DNA from: Megaleporinus macrocephalus
Taxonomy: Eukaryota; Chordata; Actinopteri; Characiformes; Anostomidae
Assembly: GCA_021613375.1 (NCBI GenBank)
Contig: CM038722.1
Span: 24,904,441-24,968,440 of the forward strand
DNA length: 64,000 nt
Direction: 5' to 3'
Shown: one piece after another, positions 13,001-23,600 of the stretch
How positions within the stretch are numbered: the first letter of the stretch is position 1
How the letters are laid out: each line of letters begins with the position of its first letter
Position numbers and translations under genes: made by a program
The notes under the pieces: generated by a model
Database searches by the model: none
What the model was told of the DNA's origin: nothing
Seen by the model: only the letters and a program-made list of their open reading frames with translations

Positions 13001-15668
13001 CACTGACTGGCATCCACCATCAGTTAAGAACCAATATGAATGGGGTCCAATTGGTTGAATACCAAGTAAGCTTCAATGATTATATACATTTAGACAAAAT
13101 TATTACCTGCAGACTTATGAAAGATATATGATACAATTACATAGTCTTAACCCTACAGCTTGCATTTTCCCATGAGTGCCATGTAATTACTATTACTGCT
13201 ATGTACAATGATTATCAGCTGGGCTACGTTCATATGGTCAGAAACTAAAACACTGGCATACTGGTGCATTTCCACCCTCTTTCTAAACAAGCTTGTTATT
13301 ATTCTTTGCCAGACTTTAAATATACATGCTCTTTCCAAATTGCATTCTAAGTATATGTCTAGTTACTGATGGTAGTGAGTGTAAATAATACTAATAAAAT
13401 AAGGTAATAATATGAATATAATATCTATAATATGAATATAATATCTACACTATATATGTCTATACAATACAAAGCAAATCTAAATAGTTTTGATAAAAAT
13501 AAAGCAATATTTTGCCCATATCAGACTGTTGTACTGGGAACTCTCCACAGCCCAAATAATATCTGGTTAGTGGTGGTCGAGGTTGGCTGAGAAACTATGC
13601 ATCTACAGATGGGCTACTGTCAGTAACAGTAAAGCCACACAGTGCACCTGTCTGATATGTGTTTCTGATGGGCAGTAAGTTTATTTCTTAAATGAACACT
13701 TACGAGTGTATCAGCGTCCAGAAACACACACTTGTTGTAGTGTGCGAGCGTCCAGCAGTGAATCTTGGTGAAAGTGACACCCAGTTCTGGACGTCTTAGC
13801 CAGGAAAGGTGAGCACTGTCCCTGCTGTCCAACACGTCCACCACTATGACCTCATCAAATACATCTTCTAAAGACACACTGAGGACATACACATAAACAT
13901 GAGACCTTAGCTGTGTGTAAATGATTAACAGTAATAAGATTTAATTAATATTTTAAGTGTTTTTCAGTGCATTACAAAAACAATAGCTTATGCACACTGT
14001 GCTTTAACAATGCATCAGTCTGAGGTATGGGATTCAACTGCATTGGCTTTAAAATGTTAGAATTGGTTCAGTTAAGTATGTGGTAATTTTTAGGCAAAAC
14101 AAATCATTTCAGGCTGTTTTAATCTTAAAACCAACAAGTTTTAAAGTATATATATATATATTTTAAAATTTTAGAATTAATCCAACAGTTATAAGTTGGA
14201 TTGTGGTGAACTCATTTTATAAATAATCATAAATCAAGTCACCTTAAATTAAAACTCACTAACTGTTGTTGACAATTAAACGCTTTATGGTACATTTTGA
14301 AGAATGGTTTTAATGGGGACCTATCATGCTAGTCTGAGGGAGGTTTTTCTTGCCACTCTCTCATCTGGCTTACTCTTTGGGTGTTGGACCCAGATTTTTT
14401 TCTGTAAAGCTGCTTTATGACAACATCTGTTGTAAAAAGCGCTATGTAAATAAATTAACCTTAACAATAGTTTGCAATGTTCATATTTATATTTTGGGGG
14501 TCTAATATAATAGATTTACATACTTGAGTTTACCAAAACACAATATTTTCCTTTGTACATTCTCCCTCTGTCTGAAATGCTCTGTTAGAGCTCCTGTGTC
14601 TTTAAGCCCCACTTCCTAATGAGTCCAGAGTACTCTGAAAGGTCAACTTGCCTACTCTTTTCTAACTGGACAACTGCCTGAGTGGTTGAAAAGAAAGTGG
14701 CATCCTGCTACATGCAGCCAATAAGGATTGCTTTACGAGATGACGATACTTTGTAATAGAGAAAAGGGTTGGAATTCCAACAATGCATTTCAGGCAGCTC
14801 AGACAAGTGGTTACTATAGTAGCGTTTCTCCCTCCTTTGGGTTTTATAACTTTACAGACTGTTTAAATGTACAAAAAGCCACATATACACTAAAGGAGAA
14901 GGAAAAACCCAGAAAAGCATAATAAGTTCCCTTTTAAATTGAAAGCCCCCTTACCGGGTCTGTCTGCCAATATTGGGAGAGATCATCACCACCAGTTTTC
15001 GAGTTGTTCCATGCCTTCGTAAACACTTGCCCACCACTAGAGTCCCCTTACAATAGGCATCAGTAGTGGCCAGAGTCACGAAGGCCTGGTGAGCCTCTGG
15101 AAGAGAAAAGCAGACAATGATATACTGATAAACACAGAGACCAATAAGAACAGCACAGTACAAACAAACAGTAGTAGTACAATAGCTGAATTTAATACAG
15201 CACACGTACAGAGTTCCAGTCCAATGGTCATATACACTGACCTGCCATGGCATTAAAACCATCTCCTTGTATCTACACACATGGTCCATTTGATCAGGAG
15301 CACTTTCTAGTTCTACACTTACAGACTGCAGTCCATCTGCTTCTCTGTATACTTTATTATCCCCCTTTCATCCTGCTCTTCAATGATCAGGACCACCACT
15401 GAGCAGATATTATTTGGAGTCTTTCTTAGCACTGCGGGGATCTAACAAGTGTGGATCAGATACAGCGGTGCTGCTGGAGTTTTTGAATACTGTCCACTCA
15501 CTGCCCACTCTATTAGACTTGGTCCGCCATGTAGATGTAAAGTCAGAGATGATCTTCTAGTCCTTCATCAGTGGTTACAGGATGCTGCCCACAAGACACT
15601 GTTGGCTGGATGTTGCTGGTGGTGTTGGCCAGCGCAACACCACCACAATGTGAGTTTATAATAATAAT

Positions 15669-15713
<45 letters not shown>

Positions 15714-16512
15714 TAATAATAATAATAATATTAATATACTTCCTAATTGCACCTGCTCTGTGGTGGTCTTGTAGGGCTCCTGGGCATTAATGAACAGTGT
15801 ATGCAGCGTGCTCCTATATGGTACGTGGAGCTGATATAATGGACAATGTGTGTAAATATAAGGAGGTGCTTTTAATGCTATGGCTAATCAGTGTATAACC
15901 ATAAGGAGTTCACTTTCCCACTTGGAATACTCTTACGCATGTTTTAAACAAGTCACAGTATCAAAGAGTACCATTATTTAAATAAAATAAAATAAAATAA
16001 ATAAACAACCTAATCACAGTGAAAAGCTGACAGCGGAAAAACAAGATATTTTAGTTTAAATTCCGACTCTGTAACTTGAGACCAGCTTTTCTTCTGGGGT
16101 TTCTCATGTTCTGACCAAATCACCTGAATATGAAAGCAGATGGGGTCTTTGATTGAAATATGACAATAAAGCAGCAATAAATATCTACATCACGATGCCC
16201 ACCAGTGTGAGCTGTCCTCTGGTGGGGGCTTGATTAATCAGAGGAGCTTCCACATTTGATTAATGGCACAGTTGTCTCTCTGACCTTCTTCCTTCTGCCA
16301 GACCAAAGGAACAGATGGTCATTAGATGACTGAAATGTCGCCGTTCATTGGACAGAGCCTGAGGCCTGAACGAGCGAAAGGCTATGGTGAGATGCGGAAT
16401 TCATTTTTAGAAAACTAGGAAACTTAATTGGTGGGCAATGTTTAATTAAATGTAACCATTAAAGTGTAAGAGAGGGTCATGGTAGCTTGGAGGACCTTCT
16501 GTTATAACAAAA

Positions 16513-16584
<72 letters not shown>

Positions 16585-17187
16585 TAGCATTTACATATTA
16601 AACAACACCTCCGAAGTGAAATACAACTCCAAGTTCAGTTTTTGTTGATTTTAGATGGTCTAAGGTGGTCTTTGAAAATATATACCATGCTGGCCAACTG
16701 CTAAAGCTGGCCAACAAGTGTATACTAACCAGTTTATACTATCTGAACATGCTGGTTGATGAGTTTGGACAAAATGATCACACTGGTCAATCTTAGTCAA
16801 GCTGGTCATGCTAGTTAAGTAGCTTTAGCTTATAAACAATACTAAAACTATTGAAATGCTTGAACATAAAATATAGTATAGACTAATAAACTATGCCAAA
16901 AAATATTCTATAGGAAAGCCTTAGCATGAAGTACACTATAGACTAACAATCAACAATGAGAATACAGTATCAGCTAATAAGAGATAGCGAGTGCTGAAGG
17001 AATGCTTTAGCTAGAAGCATAGTATCAATAGACTATAGTGAGTCTGCTGTATGAATAAACATATAGAAAGAAATAATGTAACTTTATTAATATCCTAATA
17101 ATTTAATGTTATTTATAACTTGACTTTTAAGTGTCAAGTCACATCCAGTGGCCAACTCGGACATTGTGTTTTTCACGTACCTGGCAT
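892..17187 (-). CDS. gyg2: Glycogenin (GYG2-like), 8 coding exons, 3' end beyond window
   Basis: Glycogenin is a cytosolic Mn-dependent GT8 glucosyltransferase. It transfers glucose from UDP-glucose to its own tyrosine and primes glycogen synthesis. Exons read on the minus strand: 17187-17181, 15096-14955, 13878-13704, 5265-5103, 4597-4471, 4370-4202, 3204-3016 and 1053-892. All junctions are GT-AG with matching phases, and the exons sum to 1134 nt (378 codons). Visible hallmarks are [15 protein letters not shown] near the N-terminus, the metal-binding DxD in [41 protein letters not shown], the self-glucosylated tyrosine region TYTYLPAF, and [37 protein letters not shown] and DQGLLNSFF are closer to GYG2 than to GYG1 as I remember them, and cd99 lies next door as in human. 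The glycogen-synthase-binding C-terminus is not in the window. The call as glycogenin is firm; gyg2 rather than gyg1 is an inference. Confidence 0.93.
1600..1880 (+). repeat. Interspersed repeat remnant
   Basis: The text around GGAGACTGTTCCAAAGTCTT and the following cysteine-free low-coding stretch resembles a common teleost interspersed repeat (GGCAGACTGTTCCA-type). Assignment is from memory. It lies in a gyg2 intron. Confidence 0.4.
2288..2432 (-). repeat. tRNA-derived SINE, truncated
   Basis: In minus orientation the text shows GGCAGTCGTGGGCTGATAGT, then CAGTCTTGTGACCAGAAGGT, CGCCGGTTGGATTCCC and GTGCACCTAACTCCC. This is the same family as the full copy at 38965-39255. The 3' part is missing. 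Confidence 0.7.
2690..2960. repeat. Interspersed repeat, family shared with 53800 and 55550
   Basis: The block containing GGTTCCCATCACAAACACTG, GTTTCTCTAGAACAGA and CTCTGAATGACTTTGTTTAC recurs at 53870-54125 and 55690-55880, with a reversed fragment near 57236-57320. No transposase frame is visible, so it is a non-autonomous element of unknown class. Confidence 0.55.
3016..3204 (-). CDS. gyg2: gyg2 exon 7, acidic linker
   Basis: The exon is 63 codons, phase 0 at both ends, after acceptor ccaccgtag and before gtgggt. It encodes a Gln/Glu/Ser-rich low-complexity segment ([20 protein letters not shown]). This resembles the poorly conserved linker between the catalytic domain and the glycogen-synthase-binding tail of GYG2. 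The donor choice rests on phase agreement with the next exon; a second donor four bases on would break the frame. Confidence 0.75.
4202..4370 (-). CDS. gyg2: gyg2 exon 6, end of catalytic domain
   Basis: The exon lies between acceptor gtgttatgcag and donor gtgaga (after CAT). It encodes [20 protein letters not shown] and the conserved LWWEEYY helix that closes the GT8 domain. The frame would stay open only seven more codons into the intron, which supports splicing at this donor. Confidence 0.93.
4471..4597 (-). CDS. gyg2: gyg2 exon 5, autoglucosylation tyrosine
   Basis: The exon follows acceptor gtgttttttaag and ends before gtacgt. It encodes [20 protein letters not shown] and [20 protein letters not shown]. 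The first tyrosine of TYTYLPAF aligns with the self-glucosylated Tyr194/195 of mammalian glycogenin-1. Confidence 0.95.
5103..5265 (-). CDS. gyg2: gyg2 exon 4, [14 protein letters not shown] core
   Basis: The exon lies between acceptor gtgctgttccag and donor gtgagg, entering phase 0 and leaving phase 1. It encodes [20 protein letters not shown] then [20 protein letters not shown], among the most conserved stretches of glycogenins. The intron separating it from exon 3 is about 8.4 kb and holds the 27-bp minisatellite. Confidence 0.95.
5440..5545 (+). repeat. SINE fragment
   Basis: A degenerate GGAGGTTAAGGATCCAG is followed by GGGCTGCCCACAACTCC and GCTCACTGCCCTCTGGTGTG. This matches the head and body of the 38965 SINE with the middle deleted. 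Confidence 0.55.
6996..9006 (+). repeat. 27-bp minisatellite, about 74 units
   Basis: The unit is GTTTTTATAGAGCACTACC followed by GGAAAAAC (27 bp). Variants are AGAGCCC, GGTCAAA, GGCCAAA and CAGAAAAAC. Because 27 is a multiple of three, frames stay open for hundreds of codons on both strands; these are not genes. The array lies in the 8.4-kb gyg2 intron. A decayed fringe with GCCAAAC-TTTT motifs continues to about 9255. Confidence 0.97.
9260..9800. other. Unique intron sequence, no gene seen
   Basis: There is a short open stretch near 9260-9480, but no splice context or recognisable protein. CpG content is slightly raised relative to surroundings. Confidence 0.5.
11285..11370. repeat. Small foldback element
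   Basis: CCACCTTAAATGGTGC near 11291 is answered by GCACCGCTATTTAAGGTGG near 11346. This gives an imperfect inverted repeat around a GAACCGGAGGGGCTAGACAG core. It resembles a common teleost MITE. Confidence 0.5.
11757..11885 (+). repeat. 48-bp tandem duplication, about 2.6 copies, CpG-rich
   Basis: CTGTGTTCCTCCGCG then CCCTGGACCGGATCCTGAAC then TAGTATAGGCC repeats twice, with a third diverged partial copy. It overlaps the presumed promoter/first exon of the candidate transcript. Confidence 0.85.
11960..13700. other. gyg2 intron, no gene seen
   Basis: Short frames on both strands lack splice sites and recognisable motifs. An AT-rich tract with two copies of ATGAATATAATATCTA lies near 13410-13450. 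Confidence 0.55.
13704..13878 (-). CDS. gyg2: gyg2 exon 3, DxD catalytic motif
   Basis: The exon lies between acceptor gtcctcag and donor gtaagt. It encodes [36 protein letters not shown] and CVFLDADTL. The two Asp of DADT are the family's UDP/Mn ligands. It ends in phase 0. Confidence 0.95.
14325..14465 (+). repeat. Teleost interspersed repeat tail
   Basis: GGTTTTTCTTGCCACTCTC, then CTGTAAAGCTGCTTTATGAC and TTGTAAAAAGCGCTATGTAA. This matches the tail of the better preserved copy at 61980-62378. Confidence 0.6.
14955..15096 (-). CDS. gyg2: gyg2 exon 2, N-terminal nucleotide-binding start
   Basis: The exon begins after acceptor ttctcttccag and ends CCCG before gtaagg. It encodes [17 protein letters not shown], then the [20 protein letters not shown] stretch, which is the first beta-alpha-beta unit of the GT8 fold. 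It enters in phase 1 and leaves in phase 2. Confidence 0.93.
15231..15897. mobile_element. Non-autonomous TIR transposon with internal (AAT)n
   Basis: The left end TATACACTGACCTGCCATGG, running through CATTAAAACCATCTCCTTGT, is the reverse complement (with mismatches) of the right end CTTTTAATGCTATGGCTAAT CAGTGTATA. Terminal repeats exceed 70 bp. An (AAT)n microsatellite occupies 15657-15733. No transposase is present. It lies in gyg2 intron 1; a related element is at 47102-47577. Confidence 0.75.
16512..16582. repeat. (TA)n microsatellite
   Basis: About 35 uninterrupted TA units lie in gyg2 intron 1. Confidence 0.98.
16640..16830. repeat. Degenerate repeat rich in GCTGGTCA motifs
   Basis: Repeated CATGCTGGCCAAC, AAGCTGGCCAAC, CATGCTGGTTGATG and AAGCTGGTCATGCTAG phrases are typical of a widespread fish interspersed repeat. 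No coding content. Confidence 0.5.
17181..17187 (-). CDS. gyg2: gyg2 exon 1, seven coding bases
   Basis: The minus strand reads ATGCCAG followed by a strong donor, gtacgt. This gives Met-Pro plus one base of a Glu codon, and joins in frame to the exon at 15096 to read [15 protein letters not shown]. Mammalian glycogenins likewise start only a few residues before the QAFVTLA motif. The phase (1) matches what exon 2 needs. The 5' UTR upstream of 17187 could not be delimited. Confidence 0.75.
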
Positions 17188-17872
17188 TTTCTGTCTCGTG
17201 TTTGTCCTGTGATGTTCCAAGTATCTAGGAAAGAAATCTATGTTGCAACATAAAATCAAAGGCCAAAACAAACCCGTCAGTGCATAAAGATCTGCTCCAA
17301 GATCCAACACTGTAACCTCTGCCTAGTCCAGGAATCAAGTATAGCTCAATACTTCAAGACAGCACAGCTTATACCCTATCTGACGCAAAGCAAGCCGAAG
17401 CTTAACTGGTGGCATTGGTCACTGCAGATGTCGTCACGTTAAGGAAAAGGTCAACAGGAGAAAAAAATAAACAAGTAGGTCTCTGGGTATAACGGTCATG
17501 AAATACTGGAGGTCATTCAACTGGGCTACCACAGTTAGCCGGGGCAGCTATGCAATGTGCAATGAATAATATCAGCAGGGCGAGTAGTACCTACTTGCTG
17601 TCTATACAAATCATACATCTGCATTTAGTTATAATTAAAACTAAATCAGACTTTTAATTTACTTGAACTTTAGACTAAAAACATGTTAGTTTTGAATGAC
17701 CATTACTTTACTGTGTTTATTTCTTTTATTATAAATGATACAATAAATCACTGCAATTACAGCATTACTGAAACCTCTTGCTTTTAGCTCATTTTAGCCA
17801 ATTTGAGCATAACTCAAACTCAAAAACTACACAATTTGTTAATAAAACAAGACATAACTTTTGCTGTCCAAT

Positions 17873-18102
17873 GAAATACAAGTATCTCCAAAACTGCAAC
17901 TTTACAGGAGAGAACAAAAACTTGCTTTACTTTCAATGTAAGTCAATGGAACCAGAATTTTTTCCAAGCTGTTTTGGAGTATTTCTATTGGTCCTTTCAC
18001 CATGAAAATGTCTCACAATGTAAAGTGGCAGCTGCTGCATTTAATTGACGTAGGAAAATAGAAATCGACAAAAATAGAGATACATGTGTTTTATTGGACA
18101 GC
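17873..18102 (+). mobile_element. MITE, GCTGTCCAAT family, copy 1
   Basis: The copy begins GCTGTCCAATGAAATACAAG and ends TGTTTTATTGGACAGC, an inverted repeat. The core holds GGAGAGAACAAAAAC, TTTCAATGTAAGTCAATGGA and TTTTGGAGTATTTCTATTGG. At least five other copies occur in this window. It lies between the gyg2 start and the cd99 end. Confidence 0.8.
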
Positions 18103-18999
18103 GAAGATATGTGTTTCGGTAGTGATGGCTCTTAATGATACATACAAATTTTCAGACTTTGAGACACAGTTACTTCAAAACTAACCAGAAATCTAACTAA
18201 AATCTAATCTGATCTAAATGTGGCCATGAAGGAACTCACTTCCTGCTCTAAAATGCAGGGGACGTATCTAAAATTAGGGTCTGTCTATAGACCGCAACGC
18301 TGTGTTTGAGTAGTTACTTAAAAATGTTGGACAGCAACCCCTAAGTAGAAAGTAAAGGCCAGTGTGACTGCTGATTATACATTCTAATACAGTAACCAAT
18401 ATACCTATATGTTACCAATATAATTTAAAATATGTAACCAATATAGCCAACTTATACTAAATGTAAATGTGAAGATAGATAGAAAGATAGACAAATTAAT
18501 TAATGTATGTATGTAAATATTTGTGTATTTGTATATATATTGTATATTTGAAATGTAGTGAAAATGAAAACTAAAGTAAAATCTAGAGATGTAAAAACAC
18601 ACTGCCCCTTTAGCATATAACCCTAAAAAAATGATTGACTTAACTTTAACTTTCATCTACTTTGGATCATGTCTAAAGTTACATATTACCACAAAAACAG
18701 TTCACAATATAGTTACAGCACATCTGTACTTATGTATAAACACTCAATGGATGTTTAAGTCATATTTAGGCATCAGTGGCTTTATTTGGCTTAATTCTTA
18801 ACAATATGAAGAGAAGGGCATTTAAACAAGGTATCACTCAGGAAACACCAGACAGCACTGGATGCTTACAAACTTAGGCTTTAACTACAAACTGTCCCGA
18901 TGCTGGTTATCTTCTATTCAGGCAAACCGCACCTGAACCTCACCTTGATTCCAAAGAGAGAATTGAGCCTAATTTTAAAATATTTACAGTTAAAACCAA

Positions 19000-20609
19000 A
19001 AATTACAGGGCACATAAACTGAAACATGTTTCATCATCATTTACAACAGAAAAGGACAACAATTGCATTTCTTATCAAAAAAGCAGAACGCATATTGATA
19101 CAAACGCTCATATTAGTGTATTCAATATACCTGAACATTGTTTCGTCATATACACAACCGTTAGTGATATGTGATTACTGATAGTCGTCTGCAGGGTTAA
19201 AAAGGGGGCTTTCAGAACAAAAAGTATAATCAATACTATCAAAAGTCTTTTTTCTACAAAAAGAAAAGACAAACTAGGCAGAAATGTAAAAGTTATGCTA
19301 GCGTACACATTACCCCCATGTCAGCTTGTAACAGTCTAGTCAATAAAGAAAAATATGCATAAAGTAAAGGAAGCATTTAAAACATTCACTGCTGTGTTAA
19401 CAAGGCACTGTAAAATCCCTACATACAATATTATTCAATACAGCTTTACTCCACACTCTATTTTACACTGCTTACCACATCCAAGCGTTCTAATTCTGAA
19501 CATTACAAATCTTAATTCAATATTTAAACAATCAAAGGTGATCCAAAGTCGACAAACCTTATTATTTTACTACAATTTTAATATGTTTAGAGTAATTTAA
19601 TAAGAAAGCCTTTTATATTCCAAACCCCAGTGTTGTCTAGGGGATAAATGATATACGGTATATACGGGAATATATACAGTAAATTGCAAGAGTCTGAGAA
19701 AATGATATGTAAAGTCATTTAACTGGGCAAATAGCTAAAAAAAACAAAAAAAACAAAATTAGAAATAAAGGTTTTATTTGTGTTGGCTATTTCCAAAGCT
19801 CTCCTAGAGACGTTCCAGTATTTACAGTTACTCTCCAGTACCAGCTTCAGCTTAACCCATATCATGCGAGAAGCCAGCTCTATTTACCTGCATATTAACA
19901 ACTTTATTTTTTTGCATTATTCTAATGTTATAGAGTGTTTAAACTGTCCATACGGCCCAGCTACACAGTTTCCTGTGTGCATAAGGCTTTTGTACAGTAC
20001 TGTATATATTCTAAACAGAGCATGCTGTAATACATCACATACATATGTTACATTTCCGGCATGGAAATACAGCCAGAGTAGCGATTTTCTATTGTAAGAA
20101 CAAAAACGATGCATGTAGGCATTTGATGCTATATTTAAAATCAGAAAATGAGATTCTCTTATTCTCTTGACATTAAGGTCTGTTTTGTCGGTTCATTTTC
20201 TGTCTGTGCTTTCTCTCAGTTAAAGTGCCAAGTATGACATTTTCCTCATTACCGCCACAGTGACATAAACAGACCAATATGAATACATGTCTGTTTAATT
20301 ATGTACCCCCATTAATATATGAGAATATCGCAGTTCAAGTTTTAAAGCAAACCTTTAGGTAAAATCTGACAAACACACGCTAACACTAATCCAAAAGTCC
20401 AACACAATTCACACAACTAAAATAATAATAATAAAAAAAATCAATCAAATTACACATTAAAGACAATCAAACAATAGACAAACATCAAAGACGAACAAAA
20501 TCATTAATCAACTTCAGATTTCCATCATACTCTCCTCAATTCCTCTGTTGTCTGTACATGCATTTAGGAGCTGTATCTCTGACGGAGTTAGGACGATTTC
20601 AGGAGGACT
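19000..20609 (-). other. Probable cd99 3' UTR and downstream DNA
   Basis: The AT-rich stretch after the cd99 stop has no conserved reading frame. Minus-strand AATAAA hexamers at 19903-19908 and 19773-19778 are candidate polyadenylation signals. The true end cannot be fixed from sequence alone. Confidence 0.45.
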
Positions 20610-20635
20610 TTAGGATTTCAGGAGGTTGCTGAGAA
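20610..20635 (-). CDS. cd99: cd99 terminal coding exon
   Basis: After acceptor cttag the exon encodes VLSNLLKS and a TAA stop. Joined to the previous exon the tail reads EPQVLSNLLKS, aligning with EPAVQRTLLEK at the human CD99 C-terminus. Confidence 0.85.
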
Positions 20636-23600
20636 CTAAGGAAATAAATAATACAATACCATGCAGTAAAAATGTATACATAATTTAACACAGTAACAAA
20701 AAGAATATAGTAACACGTTAACATATATACACATTAAAACACACTACTTATCATTTTATTAGGCCCATGTGCTGCTTACATAGAATTCTAAGCAACACTA
20801 AATAATATAATAGTTAATAATAATCCTAATATTATTAGAAATCATTAACACAATGCTATTAACTTAAAGCTTACATTGCATTTCAACAGAATATATATGG
20901 TATATATATAACGGTATATTAAAGAAACATATTGGCAAATGGTTTTATATATGTACATACGTAGTACTATTTAGTAGTATAATAGTAATGCATTTGTATT
21001 TGCTACTAAACAGCATGAACGATTAACTATACTAGTCATCTGAATGAGGCTGCAGTGTATTTTTCTATATTAAGGGAATAAAATAGCATGATCTTATCCA
21101 ATTAATTAATTATTGATCAATCAATAATTAAGAATCATTCATTATCAGTGGAACTCTAGCACAATATATACATATATATACATAAGTTGATTTACCCTGG
21201 GGTTCGGAGCGTGCACCAGAATGATTCACACCACTCTCTGGGTCAGTTCCTACACACACACAATAAAATAAATTTATTAATTAATTAACAAATAAAGTTC
21301 CTCAGTATGCCACGTGAGACGTCTCCTCCATTAACCTGAAGTCTTTTCAACCACAAACTGCATTCAGCATTTTAATTAAAAACCTCGACTCTGGTGGGAC
21401 TCGAACCCACAACCTTTGAATCACTGCGCTAAGTGTTACTTAGAAGTCCAATGCGCTATCCATTGCGCCACAGAGCCACCTGTTGAGGCCCCAGCTTTCT
21501 GGGGCTTTGTAATCTGACACTGACTGCCAGATGGCAGCTGTAATTACAGATCAGCACCACTAGGGGTGCTATTGGTAAAACACACACAGAGACACTTCAA
21601 AGTAAAGCATTGGAAAGAATCTTAAGTGCTTTTAATTGGAGCCCTTTGAGATTCAGCTTTAGAAAATCAACACAAGATGTAATTTGACCAGGAGCTCTTA
21701 AAAATGTGTATGACTGCAGTAGGACTCTCTAAGAGGGGCCCACTGGAGACCAGCTGCCCACTGGCTTAATAATAGTATACAGTATATAATAGTATTGTAT
21801 AATATATAGTTTTGAGTCACTGATTGTTTAGCTGTTTTAATAAATACAGGGGAACCTGTCAAAATGATCACCCACGGCAACCGACAGCAGACAACACAGA
21901 TATGGTTTAGACTGAAGCACACTTCAATGTATTCTTCTCTACAAGCAACGCTCACCTCCTTGAATCTTGAAGCAGAGCTTCTTCTTCTGGTAAGCAAAGT
22001 AGCTGGAGGCGGCACCAAGTATAGCCACGCCCACCGCACTGATGATGCCCGCCATCTGACCACTTTGTGCACCTACATGTCAAACAGGGATACGATTACA
22101 GAGGCAGCGGTGGTCACAACATAGAGATCCTGTAAGTCGCCAGCTCCTACTTCATACTGAATATTTGAGGAACCCCTCCGTAACCTGGGTTCACCCTACA
22201 CCCCAGCACAGCACTGTTTACAAAGCTTATTAAAAAGGGCCCACTGTTTTTAAATAACATAGTTTGCTGTAACGTGTAAACAGTGTCTACTTTTCAGAAG
22301 GTTTTATTCACTCCTCAGTACATACAGCTGCAGTTTTACGTAACGGGAATCAAAACAGTGCGTGTGCTTAGTCAGCGCACAGCAGCTTAGCCCACTACTT
22401 CAGCCTAGACGCCTCTCTGAATGGGGCGAAAATACTGGGCAGCCAGCCGGAACCAAAAGTCAGAGAAACGTTTAGGGTGGAGTCATTCAAGTTAACAGTG
22501 TTTTTAAAAAAGCTGTACATCTTTCTACCACTAGGTGCCAGTGTAACACAGGAATTCCCTTCTCTGGTCAAAGTAGTAAAGAAAAGCGAGCTACCGGGAA
22601 ACACAAGCACCAACATGATGAGTTATACTGTACTTTGTAAAACCACACTCATATCAGAACTATGTGATAAAAAAAATAAATAAATAAAAAATCCAGGTCA
22701 CATTGGCTTTCAGACAACCGTGTCTACTGCCTGGACGTGTTGCTGTTCATTCTGAGGAAGGGAGAGCAAGTTCCAGACATGTGAGTCACTATTAAAAACC
22801 ATGAGACATGATAAAGCTCCTGAGTCAGGGATGTATCCAGCACAGTGAATAGTACTGAATCCAGTTCATATGAAAAAGAACAATAGACATACTGGGAATT
22901 CCACAGGATTCCTATTAGAGCCTTACAGGGAATTCTGACAGTGTGTACTCTAGATTATTAATATATAGTACTACAGGGATTTTAGACAATGCATACATAC
23001 TGTAGATTAATACTGAGGTTTATACACACTTTTGGAATCATTCACTTTCATACAGACTTTTTTTTTTCAATGTATTAGCTGTAACCATGTAAACAGATGA
23101 ACTGGAATCAGCCTAATATGACAGAATACAGCCTCATCACTCATTCAATAGACCTCATTCATCAATATCTTCCTCAGGTTGTTCTTTGTATTTAGGTAAG
23201 AAAAGAAAAATTCTATGCCAGACTCAGGGCATGTTCTTAAACAGCAGAACTGAGTATGCATGGATTCTGTTTATACTAAAGAGTAAATCCCAAAAAAGAA
23301 AACATTAGAATCTTTGTAAAGACAACACAAGAAGGGTTTGAGAACGACCACTGATGATTTTACTAAAATATCTCTAGATTTAAAAATACAACAGGTCATT
23401 TTACAGGTTGGGGGTTTTACTGTCTGTAATTGTATTTCCTGTTTTTAAGTAGATCATCAGTGTTTGTTTGTAAACAGCAACAACCAGCAAATCGTTGCTG
23501 TCCTGAGTCTCTGACATGCTAACTTCACAGTAGAGGATTAAAAACATTATTTTGGATATAAATATTTTTCCATGGACAGTGATTATATGGCTACATGTAC

